A DNA stretch of 64,000 bases, from assembly GCF_000332195.1 (NCBI RefSeq), contig NZ_KB235922.1, positions 6,235,322-6,299,321 of the forward strand. Direction: 5' to 3'. Both the position numbers and the translations under genes were made by a program. Within the stretch, counting starts at the first letter, position 1. Every line of letters starts with the position of its first letter. The stretch is from Pleurocapsa sp. PCC 7319 (GTDB lineage Bacteria; Cyanobacteriota; Cyanobacteriia; Cyanobacteriales; Xenococcaceae). The notes under the pieces were generated by a model that did no database searches, had not been told where the DNA came from, and saw only the letters and a list, made by a program, of their open reading frames with translations. Below, in pieces: positions 1 through 8,565 of this stretch.

Positions 1-26
1 AACGTTTTATATTTAATTCCGCCTAG

Positions 27-920
27 CTACTTATAGGACTCTAGCCATTGGGATGTTATACGCTTCTCTGCAAGCTTGAGAGTAACTACACGGACACGTC
101 CATTCCATTGTCCGTCTAAATCACAAGCTTCTTTCCAGGTATCGGAATGCATGAGACCTGGACCATCTGAAAGAAAGACAAGTTTCAGTTGTGTCGAAGT
201 AAAGCCGTCAAATTGTTTAGCTTTTTCAACCTTGTTTGCATTACCTCCAGTTCGATCATCTGACTGAGCACCTCCACGAGTAGAATCATATCGAGCAAAT
301 CCGACTGCTAAAATTTCTTCATCCGTAATGCGCTTAATAACAAAGTCGCAAGGATATGATTGTTTAAAATCTGGATAAAGCTCAGAAAGTTCGATATCGC
401 GCCCTGCCCCTCGTGGTCCTTCGATGCTATAGCGATCACGAAAATGCTCCTCAAACCAGTCGAAGAAAGATTCAGTAAGTTGATATCCTAGTTGTCCCCT
501 TGTGTCGTATTCTCCTACTAAAGCAGCTAAAGCATACTTATATTCCATTGGTAAGTCAGAGAATTGATTTTTTAGTTTCGCGATCGGTTTAAAAGTATTT
601 CCATAGGTCTCAATTAGCGTCTCGGTCTTAATCTTCTTTATTTTCTTCGTTGTCTCAGTATCTAACACTGGAGAAACACAGCGTCGATACATCTTCAAAA
701 GAGCCATTCTCTCTTGAGCTGGACGCTTTGAAGAGCGAATACGCTCAAGAACTTCTGCGCTTGATTGAGAATCCTTTATTAGAGTACAAAAAATATCTAT
801 AGCATTACCATATTTGTCTGTTAACACTTGAAGAACTTCTGGAAATCGAATTGTACTGTCTATAGGTGTTATTACTTTACTAATATCTGTAATTTGGCTA
901 AGAAATTTATGTTCGCTCAT
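27..920 (-). CDS. putative type II restriction endonuclease-like protein
   Basis: A 297-residue soluble protein with no signal peptide or membrane segment. The C-terminal half carries a conserved-looking core: PCDFVI near residue 197, then EEILAVGFARYDS, then RGGAQSDDR and GGN. From memory, the ARYDS-RGGAQ-DDR pattern occurs in cyanobacterial restriction endonucleases, and the Asp followed by an acidic beta strand could be a variant PD-(D/E)XK nuclease centre. That assignment is an inference. The N-terminal half is helical and charged with no recognised domain. The ATG at 920 is the only strong start. A partner methyltransferase would lie left of the window; none is visible to the right. It could instead be an unrelated conserved cyanobacterial protein. 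Confidence 0.5.
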   Translation of the reverse strand: MSEHKFLSQITDISKVITPIDSTIRFPEVLQVLTDKYGNAIDIFCTLIKDSQSSAEVLERIRSSKRPAQERMALLKMYRRCVSPVLDTETTKKIKKIKTETLIETYGNTFKPIAKLKNQFSDLPMEYKYALAALVGEYDTRGQLGYQLTESFFDWFEEHFRDRYSIEGPRGAGRDIELSELYPDFKQSYPCDFVIKRITDEEILAVGFARYDSTRGGAQSDDRTGGNANKVEKAKQFDGFTSTQLKLVFLSDGPGLMHSDTWKEACDLDGQWNGRVRVVTLKLAEKRITSQWLESYK

Positions 921-1370
921 TTAAGCTACGCTTACGCTTTTTATCTTACTTGAGGTTAATCTATACAGGTCGCAGCGTAAGCTAAACATAGGAAAATGAC
1001 AAGCGAATAAAACAATCTGACATATTAGGGAATGAAGTCTAAATCTTTCCCAAAACTCAGCGATCGCTCTCCCGTCTGAAATATTTGAAAGCTATCCCTC
1101 TTTTGTCACTTTCCGAGATTTCCTATTAATAAAAAATTCTCAAAAGCAACGATATCAATTCGTTGAGCCGTTTGTAATTACATTTTCGTCATTTGGTCGC
1201 CCGAACAAATTTGTACTAAGAAATAACTAAGCGATCGTTGAACAGACAAGGGTTACAGAATTTAGAAATGACAAAAGTTTTCGGAGAGTGACAAAAGAGG
1301 GGTGAACAATTTTGACAGTCAAAATAAGATAAAATGCTTTTACTAAGTAAGTTGAGCATTACTCTATATA
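921..1370. other. intergenic region with no convincing gene
   Basis: About 450 bases without a convincing gene on either strand. Just upstream of the endonuclease-like gene there is an imperfect inverted repeat: AGCTACGCTTACGCT near 924 and AGCGTAAGCT near 974. The rest is AT-rich with scattered HIP1-like GCGATCG sites. No clear promoter with well-spaced -35 and -10 boxes was found. Confidence 0.5.
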
Positions 1371-1407
1371 GCGATTGCGCTCCGCGCACCAGCAAAGCTG
1401 ATCGCCG
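1371..1407. repeat. dispersed GCGATT/AATCGC palindrome, copy 1
   Basis: A 37-base GC-rich imperfect palindrome (GCGATTGCGCTCCGCGCACC ... GCTGATCGCC). It belongs to a family with other copies at 6704-6739, 31870-31906 and 46712-46748, all sharing a GGCGATC/CAATCGCC frame around a GCGC or GCCC inner stem. It lies directly before the transposase remnant. Confidence 0.65.
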
Positions 1408-1410
1408 GCG

Positions 1411-1542
1411 ATGAAAGAAACTACTCCCACAGCTATGCCTCCCTGTTTCGATAGATGGTGCAAAAAGTTTGATGATTTACTAAGAACAAAGGCACAAAAA
1501 AGAGAGTGCGGAATGCACCGTGCTGCGTCAACTCGGATTTAA
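1411..1542 (+). pseudogene. N-terminal remnant of an IS701-like transposase
   Basis: An ATG-started frame of 43 codons beginning MKETTPTAMPPCFDRW and continuing with LLRTKAQKRE. From memory this matches the N-terminus of cyanobacterial IS701-family transposases, which go on to about 400 residues. After KRE at about 1507 the similarity stops and the frame ends at TAA 1540-1542. No downstream transposase sequence was found, so this is a decayed fragment. It runs into a porin 3' remnant in another frame, which marks a deletion or recombination junction near 1507-1537. Confidence 0.5.
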
Positions 1543-1609
1543 TCCAGAGAATAATAGTGATAATGATACGTAGTATGTAGGAATATTGCGTACCACCTTT
1601 AATTTTTAG
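1538..1609 (+). pseudogene. 3'-terminal remnant of an OprB-type porin gene
   Basis: Read from TTT at 1538 this gives FNPENNSDNDT, a TAG stop at 1571-1573, then YVGILRTTFNF and a TAG stop at 1607-1609. The intact porin at 13753-15405 ends FNPENNSDNDTQYVGVLRTTFNF, so this is a relic of a paralogue or a duplicated copy. Over 72 bases the two differ at about six positions; all but one are C-to-T or G-to-A in the relic, including the CAG-to-TAG that makes the internal stop. Nothing upstream of 1538 matches the porin. Confidence 0.75.
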
Positions 1610-1709
1610 TTAACTTTATTCTCCCTTGTTTGGTTTTTCTTTTACTCCCAAATTAATTTATTATTTTCGCTCAATTTGAGATGTGTTTGCCCTGCCCTGA
1701 AGCTATGCC

Positions 1710-3158
1710 TTAGGGCTTATCGCGCTTGACGGGGCTGATTACTGCGATCGCTTTAACTAGTTGGTAATTTATTTTGCCTCGATCATTGCGTGGTAGACTG
1801 TTTACCTTAATCCATTTTTTGGGTTGCTTATATTTAGCTAATTGCAACTGTATTTTTTGCTTGATTAGATCTAAATCATGCTCTGAGTTCAGTGGAACAT
1901 AGATAGCTGTAACTACCTGTCCCCATTGTCGATCGGGTAAACCAATTACACAAACATCTCTAATTAGTTGGGTTGACCAAATAGCAGCTTCGACTTCTGT
2001 GGGAAAAACATTTTCGCCTCCTGTAATAATTTTCTGGCTATCTCTACCTACCAGATATAAATAGCCATTTTCGTCTAAATAACCCAAATCATCAGTCACC
2101 AAAGATTGAGATTGATTTAATAGCCGGGGATAATATCCCAGGCAAAGAGAGGTCGAACTAATTCTAATTAAACCTGTCTTGTTATCTGGAAAGGAGTTGG
2201 TTCCAGACTGAATTTCAACTCGGGCGTGAGGTAAAATTTGACCACTACTGTTATTACCTGCTAAAAATTCGTTGGGTTTAAGTGTCACTACCCCAGAAGC
2301 AGTTTCCGTCATTCCATAAGTCGGCGCGAGAGGAATTTGAGATCTTCTAGCGAGTTCTAATAGCGATCGCGATGCTGGCGCGCCACCCAGCAAAACTGTT
2401 TTAAATTGCTTTAGCCATTCAGGGATAGTTTTCAGTAGAAATTGCAGTTGAGTAGGAACTAAAGAAATAAAATATTCTTGTTTATGTAAAGTAATTGGTT
2501 CAGTTTTAATCACTTTATAGGGGCAGATAATTAAATTGCCTTGAGTTGAAAATGAACGCATAAACTGCATTAAACCACTGACATGATAGAGAGGTAAGAT
2601 GCAGCAAGAATTAATTGTGTGACAACCAAAATAATTCTGAAACCCAGTTACAGAGGCAGTTAAAGTTGACCAAGTATGCATGGTAAATCGAATTTTACCT
2701 GAAGTTCCTCCAGTGGGAATCATAATACAAGATTGCTCGGGTAAATCATATTTTTGGCTGGCTAAACTATTAACTGATGCTTTTGTTTTGATAATTAAAT
2801 CTTTGGTTACTCGATCAGCAAATACTAAATCAGGTGAGACTAAACTTAATACTTGTTGCCATTCCTGCTGTTGCCAATGGCGATCGCAGAGAAATAAATC
2901 TATATCCGCTATTACTGCTGCTAAAAAAGTCGCTAAAAATTTAATTGGATGTGATTCAACAATTACAACTTTTAACTTTCTTTGATGCTTAGTCGTTAAT
3001 GATTGTATCTGCTTTAATCTAGTTTGAGTTAGCTTATATAACTCTTGACTACTATTATTTTGAATCAGTAGATTGCTCTTATCTACTTGTTCGTCATAGT
3101 TTTCTAACCAGTTTCTTTGAGTAGATTTTTTTAATTGCGTTAATAAATCAGGTTTCAT
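1710..3158 (-). CDS. menE: o-succinylbenzoate--CoA ligase
   Basis: An acyl-CoA ligase of the ANL superfamily that activates o-succinylbenzoate with ATP and CoA in phylloquinone (vitamin K1) synthesis for photosystem I. Visible motifs are the phosphate-binding loop TGGTSGK at residues 149-155, YGMTETASG in the middle, the hinge GYLYLVGRD, GGENVFPTEVE, and the C-terminal adenylation lysine in RNDRGKINYQ. The length of 482 residues is normal and the N-terminus is short, as in cyanobacterial MenE. The ATG at 3158 gives a sensible start. The upstream menC is not adjacent in this window. A generic acyl-CoA ligase is the main alternative, but the compact size and absence of fatty-acyl features favour MenE. 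Confidence 0.85.
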   Translation of the reverse strand: MKPDLLTQLKKSTQRNWLENYDEQVDKSNLLIQNNSSQELYKLTQTRLKQIQSLTTKHQRKLKVVIVESHPIKFLATFLAAVIADIDLFLCDRHWQQQEWQQVLSLVSPDLVFADRVTKDLIIKTKASVNSLASQKYDLPEQSCIMIPTGGTSGKIRFTMHTWSTLTASVTGFQNYFGCHTINSCCILPLYHVSGLMQFMRSFSTQGNLIICPYKVIKTEPITLHKQEYFISLVPTQLQFLLKTIPEWLKQFKTVLLGGAPASRSLLELARRSQIPLAPTYGMTETASGVVTLKPNEFLAGNNSSGQILPHARVEIQSGTNSFPDNKTGLIRISSTSLCLGYYPRLLNQSQSLVTDDLGYLDENGYLYLVGRDSQKIITGGENVFPTEVEAAIWSTQLIRDVCVIGLPDRQWGQVVTAIYVPLNSEHDLDLIKQKIQLQLAKYKQPKKWIKVNSLPRNDRGKINYQLVKAIAVISPVKRDKP

Positions 3159-3382
3159 TCCCTATATCCGAAGTTAAGAGCTATGAATATCTATGGGGAT
3201 ATCTATATTTTTCTCAATCAATAGTATTAATATGCTTGATTTAACTACGAACAAATAACCATTAAATCCATATAAACACTGACAAATAAGAACTTCCAGA
3301 TGCAAATATTTCTGTAAAAAAACTAATGGCAAACTTTAAACTCTAGCTCAAAATTGAGTTGTACTTTTAACTTATTTATACG

Positions 3383-3514
3383 ATGTTTGAGCGAGCCGCT
3401 ATTTTTTCAGCCATCTTTGTTTTTATTTGCTTTGGTATTATCGGACTAAAGTATTTTGATGCTGTTAAATCGAAGAACCAAGTAAGTACTTTATCAATAT
3501 TTAGATATTACTAG
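3383..3514 (+). CDS. possible small single-span membrane protein
   Basis: A 43-codon frame starting MFERAAIFSAIFVFIC and ending FRYY. Residues 6-23 form one hydrophobic helix followed by a short basic tail (KYFDAVKSKNQ). The shape is like the small photosystem or cytochrome b6f subunits of cyanobacteria, but I do not recognise it as any of them. It has no clear Shine-Dalgarno sequence and sits alone between menE and frmA. The hydrophobic stretch and ATG are seen; its being a real gene is inference. Confidence 0.35.
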   Translation: MFERAAIFSAIFVFICFGIIGLKYFDAVKSKNQVSTLSIFRYY

Positions 3515-3589
3515 CCCAATAAAACAACTACTAATTTTTATTAACTAGCAACTAGCTTTAATATTCTATTGTGTATGCTTCAGAACCTT

Positions 3590-4708
<1,119 letters not shown>

Positions 4709-4878
4709 CTACTCAACTTGTTAACTATAGTTAAGGAAATTTTAGCTTATTAGAGATCGAGTCAGTATTGCGAGTTTTTCCTAAACTTTGCAGCGTGTAA
4801 ATAAATAGTAAGTAATAATTTATTTTAGTTGCCGAATTTCCGGCAAAATCGTTGAAATTATCTAATTACAATAAACTG

Positions 4879-5904
4879 ATGTCAACTTTTTCCCAGTCAC
4901 CTAAGAATAACGCCAATAATCTTGAAGCAAGATTACAAATTGATTATTTATTAGATAATAAAACGATAGAAATAGAGGATAGGCAAGAAGTAATTAACGG
5001 TTTACAGCGAATACCAAAAACACTTCCTGCACGTTATTTTTATGATAGTAAAGGTTCCCAGCTATTTGAGCAAATTTGTCAGTTGCCAGAATATTATCCT
5101 ACTCGTACTGAGGCTGGTATTTTAGAACAATATGCTGTCGAAATTGTAAATCAGACTAAGGCAGAAGAACTGATTGAATTGGGCAGTGGAAGTTCAAGTA
5201 AAACCCGCATTTTGTTAGATGCCTACCAACGTTTAAATAGGATTTTATATTATACTCCTGTTGATGTTAGTGACAGTATTTTAAAAGCAAGTGCTTACAA
5301 TTTACTAGCTGATTATGAAAATTTAAAAATAGATGGAAAAGTTGCTACTTATAGTCAAGCACTGCAACAGTTGCAGAATTCGTTTCTTGGCACAAGAATG
5401 ATTATTTTTTTAGGTAGTAGTATTGGTAATTTTGATAACTCAGAATGCGATCGCCTGATTGAGCAAGTTACCGCAGCTTTAAATCCTGGAGATTATTTTC
5501 TACTAGGTATTGATCTCCAAAAACCTTTGGAAATACTAAATGCAGCTTATAACGATGCCCAAGGGGTGACTGCTGCTTTTAATCTTAATATGTTGCAACA
5601 TCTTAATCATCGTTTTCAAGGAAACTTTGATTTGTCATTATTTAAACATCAGGCTATTTATAACCAAATTGACAATCAAATTGAAATGTATTTGATCAGT
5701 CAGCAAACTCAATCTGTGACCTTAGAAAAACTTAATTTAACTATCGATTTAGCTGAAGGAGAGGCTATTTTAACTGAGATTTCTCGTAAATTTAATCTGG
5801 AGCAAATGGGGTCATATTTAGGCGATCGCCATTTAAAGCTAATTCAATCCTATACCGACCCTCAACAATGGTTTGGTTTATTGTTATGCCAAAAATCTAA
5901 TTAA
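4879..5904 (+). CDS. egtD: L-histidine N(alpha)-methyltransferase (EgtD family)
   Basis: A SAM-dependent methyltransferase that makes hercynine, the first step of ergothioneine synthesis. LPARYFYDSKGSQLFEQICQ and PEYYPTRTEAGIL are family signatures, followed by the SAM-binding IELGSGSSSKT and the FLGSSIGNF motif. Starting at ATG 4879 gives 341 residues, close to family length; a TTG at 4852 would add nine residues, and neither start has a strong ribosome-binding site. No egtB (sulfoxide synthase) is adjacent, so the second step must be encoded elsewhere or the product is hercynine itself. The divergent neighbour frmA also acts on a thiol. Confidence 0.88.
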   Translation: MSTFSQSPKNNANNLEARLQIDYLLDNKTIEIEDRQEVINGLQRIPKTLPARYFYDSKGSQLFEQICQLPEYYPTRTEAGILEQYAVEIVNQTKAEELIELGSGSSSKTRILLDAYQRLNRILYYTPVDVSDSILKASAYNLLADYENLKIDGKVATYSQALQQLQNSFLGTRMIIFLGSSIGNFDNSECDRLIEQVTAALNPGDYFLLGIDLQKPLEILNAAYNDAQGVTAAFNLNMLQHLNHRFQGNFDLSLFKHQAIYNQIDNQIEMYLISQQTQSVTLEKLNLTIDLAEGEAILTEISRKFNLEQMGSYLGDRHLKLIQSYTDPQQWFGLLLCQKSN

Positions 5905-5945
5905 CTAGATCCTCTCCACGGAAGTAGGAAGTAATCAGTAAAAGT

Positions 5946-5982
5946 GCTACTCATTACTCATTACTTTTTACTCATTACTCGT
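5946..5982. repeat. heptamer short tandem repeat (CATTACT type)
   Basis: Imperfect tandem copies of CATTACT after egtD. The same motif occurs on the opposite strand at 59444-59486 (AGTAATG) and again near 62725-62745 and 63037-63070. This matches the short tandemly repeated heptanucleotides known from cyanobacteria. Confidence 0.7.
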
Positions 5983-6018
5983 GAAAGATATTAACTAACA
6001 GCGAGAAACTTTGCTCCT

Positions 6019-6594
6019 TTATCCATTTCGCGATGCTTTCACTTCATCGCCTGCCTCCGCAAGCATTTTCCAAACACTTGGCTGAGGGTGTTGTTGAGTA
6101 ATTTTTAACCAGTATTGTTGTTGTTGCATTAGAGAACTTGATTCAGTTTTAGAAACTAATATCGTCATTCCCCCAGTCAATTTTGACTGTTGATAGTTTA
6201 TTTCTGGCTCTAACAATCGTTGTAGCTTACAGTATAATTCTTCAAATTCAAAAGGTTGATCGAGTACATCATTGGCACCTGCTACCAAAATTTGAAACTT
6301 AGAAATATTGTGGGAAATACACAAACAGATCAACGGAACATCATATAGAACTGAGTCTTGACGAAAGCCTTGAATAATTTCTAAAGAGTTTTTTACACTT
6401 GGGGCGATACTTAAGATTACTAACTGAGGCTTGACGATCTGACAGTGAATTTCAAATGCTAAAGCTTCAACATAGTTAAATCTAACAACTTCATGACCCC
6501 AATTTTCTAGGAGCAATTGAAGTAGCCAAAGGCTTTCAGAAGGATGCTCGATAAGCCATATAAGTTGGCGGGATCGACTAACAGTTAAAGACAT
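6019..6594 (-). CDS. degenerate response-regulator receiver protein
   Basis: A 191-residue protein with the CheY-like fold pattern in its first 130 residues: IWLIEHPSESLWLLQLLL, PQLVILSIA, VPLICLC, AGANDVLDQPFEFEEL. The key residues are missing. The acidic pair of beta-1 is EH, the phospho-acceptor Asp in the LVIL strand is replaced (LSIA), and the conserved Lys of the KPF motif is Gln (DQPF). It is therefore a pseudo-receiver that probably cannot be phosphorylated in the usual way. The tail after residue 135 is Gln-rich with no output domain seen. It may be a docking or adaptor protein. No histidine kinase is adjacent. Confidence 0.7.
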   Translation of the reverse strand: MSLTVSRSRQLIWLIEHPSESLWLLQLLLENWGHEVVRFNYVEALAFEIHCQIVKPQLVILSIAPSVKNSLEIIQGFRQDSVLYDVPLICLCISHNISKFQILVAGANDVLDQPFEFEELYCKLQRLLEPEINYQQSKLTGGMTILVSKTESSSLMQQQQYWLKITQQHPQPSVWKMLAEAGDEVKASRNG

Positions 6595-6703
6595 TTATAT
6601 TAGAGGCTTAAATAACGGTTTATAATCATTGCCTTGATTTTATCTGTTTGAGTATATATACCCCAGAGTAAAACTACTTAAATGGGGTGTAGCAAAATTA
6701 AAA

Positions 6704-6739
6704 GCGATTGGCTTTGCCACTGCCCGAAGGGCAATCGCC
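6704..6739. repeat. dispersed GCGATT/AATCGC palindrome, copy 2
   Basis: A 36-base palindromic repeat (GCGATTGGCTTTGCC ... GGGCAATCGCC) between the pseudo-receiver gene and the OmpA-fusion gene. It is related to the copies at 1371, 31870 and 46712, with the inner stem changed to GCCC/GGGC. Confidence 0.65.
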
Positions 6740-6775
6740 ATATTGCTTTTCCTGCCAATGCTATTCCTCATCAAA

Positions 6776-8437
6776 CTACGAACGAATGCGAACCAAGCGA
6801 ATTACAGTCCGTTGATTGAGAGAAGATTCAGGGCTGACTCCTGGTAAAGGTTGGGAAGAACCCAATCCTTCAGAGACAAAATTATGGGGAAGGCTTTTAC
6901 TTTTTAGATAATTCTGAACCACTTGAGCTCTTTGCTGGGAAAGGGTTTTATTTAGGGCAGCACTACCAGTACGGCTGGTATGACCTTGAACTTTAACAGC
7001 AATATTGGCAGCACTAAATTCATCAATTTCAGCAACCAATTGATCTAGGGTCTGTTTGCCTGAAGCAGTCAACTGTGCTGAACCAGTTTGGAATTGAACC
7101 TCTCCACGAACTTTTAGATTACCGATTGGGGCGGCTTGTTGAACTTGGGAAGAAGAAATTTGTTTTGTGGAACTATCTGATTTTCCCTTGAGCAGGGAGG
7201 CTAGTTCGGGGTTATCTGCTGCAATTGAATCAATGATAGTTGCTGTTTGTTCAGCTATGGGGGCAAGATACTGAGAATCATATAAAGCTTGGGGATTATC
7301 AGGGATGTTGTTAATACGTCCCGATAGGGTAAGAATTCCGGAGATCGCCTTAATTCTCTTTTCAAGGGTTCCATTATTCATCCAGTCTTGAGCTTCGACT
7401 GAGGTAAAAAACTTAATGCCATCTTTAATGGTTTGAGCTTCGGAGATGTTTAAATTGCCATCAGTAGCAATTTGCCTTACTAGCAGTCCTTTATCTTGTA
7501 AGGAGCTATCCAGTCGCCGATAATATGCTTCGACAAAATGTTTAACTACCTCTGGATGAGTTTGTAGTATGCGATCGCGCGCAACTGCTACGTCAACAAT
7601 TGTTTTAGGAGCGTCACTGCTGCTAATTACTACGGTATTTCCTTGTTGTTTAGCTTCTGTGACATAGGGTTCCCATAATACCGCTAAGGCGATCTCTTTA
7701 TCCTTCTGCATTTGTGACCAAGCAACACTGGCATCTTCGACTTTAACAATGTCTAAATCAGCAAGATTAAAGTTATCAAATTTGGTATCTAAAACGGTTG
7801 CTAAAAATTCACTGGGAGTATCGCCAGCATAGACTATTTTTAGCCTTTTTCCTTTGCCAGCTTGTTCTTGGATTAACTTTTCTAAATCGATTAGAGACTT
7901 TAGTTGCGGGTAATATTGACTATTGAGAACTACAGCATCAGCACCGACAGTGCGATCAAGTAGGGCAACAATTGTCCCCTTAGGTTGATGGATTAAATAT
8001 TGATCTAAGGAGGTAACAATTAGATCGGCTTTTCCTTGATTAAGAGCTGATGTTCGTGCTTTTTGATCGAATTCATCAGCATACTTTAGTTCAATTCCTC
8101 GTTCTAGTAGAGAACCCTGAAAAGCACTACTTCGTAAAGTTGAATAACCGCTAAATGTATCACCTAAAGTGTTTAAAGTTGTTTTAGATTGGGGATTGGT
8201 TGTAGATGTGCGATCGCCTAAAGTTGTTTGATTGTCAAGAATTCCTAATTTATGGGCAAGCCATGCTCCTCCGAGGAGAAGAGAACCTGTAACTACAAAG
8301 GTTGTACCTAAGACGAGGATTTCTCGGTTTTTGTGTGTGGGCATGATTATTTTGTTAATTAAATCAGTTAGTTGCTCCAACCGATTTCCTTCGCGCCCTT
8401 GCCATTCAGTTTGGCTTGCCCAGCTTGGAGCTTTCAA
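6776..8437 (-). CDS. periplasmic solute-binding domain fused to OmpA-like domain
   Basis: A 553-residue protein with three parts. Residues about 40-65 form one membrane anchor (ILVLGTTFVVTGSLLLGGAWLA). Residues about 85-370 form a type II periplasmic binding domain of the NMT1/PhnD kind, with SLDQYLIHQPKG, YAGDTPSEFLATVLD and ALAVLWEPYVTEA visible. Residues about 440-553 are an OmpA-like peptidoglycan-binding domain, with VKVQGHTSRTGSAALNKTLSQQRAQVV. The protein would sit anchored in the inner membrane with the binding domain in the periplasm and the OmpA domain on peptidoglycan. No ABC permease or ATPase is adjacent, so it may sense a ligand rather than import it. The start at 8437 has alternatives at internal Met codons before the anchor. 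Confidence 0.8.
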   Translation of the reverse strand: MKAPSWASQTEWQGREGNRLEQLTDLINKIIMPTHKNREILVLGTTFVVTGSLLLGGAWLAHKLGILDNQTTLGDRTSTTNPQSKTTLNTLGDTFSGYSTLRSSAFQGSLLERGIELKYADEFDQKARTSALNQGKADLIVTSLDQYLIHQPKGTIVALLDRTVGADAVVLNSQYYPQLKSLIDLEKLIQEQAGKGKRLKIVYAGDTPSEFLATVLDTKFDNFNLADLDIVKVEDASVAWSQMQKDKEIALAVLWEPYVTEAKQQGNTVVISSSDAPKTIVDVAVARDRILQTHPEVVKHFVEAYYRRLDSSLQDKGLLVRQIATDGNLNISEAQTIKDGIKFFTSVEAQDWMNNGTLEKRIKAISGILTLSGRINNIPDNPQALYDSQYLAPIAEQTATIIDSIAADNPELASLLKGKSDSSTKQISSSQVQQAAPIGNLKVRGEVQFQTGSAQLTASGKQTLDQLVAEIDEFSAANIAVKVQGHTSRTGSAALNKTLSQQRAQVVQNYLKSKSLPHNFVSEGLGSSQPLPGVSPESSLNQRTVIRLVRIRS

Positions 8438-8565
8438 CCATTCTAACTAGAATTACTATAGTAGTTGCAATAGTTCCAAGCGATCTTGTTGGTATCTTTA
8501 AATTGTTAGCTATTGACTTTATACTTCTGGTCTAACAACCACTTCAGTTAATAACAAATCGCTTT

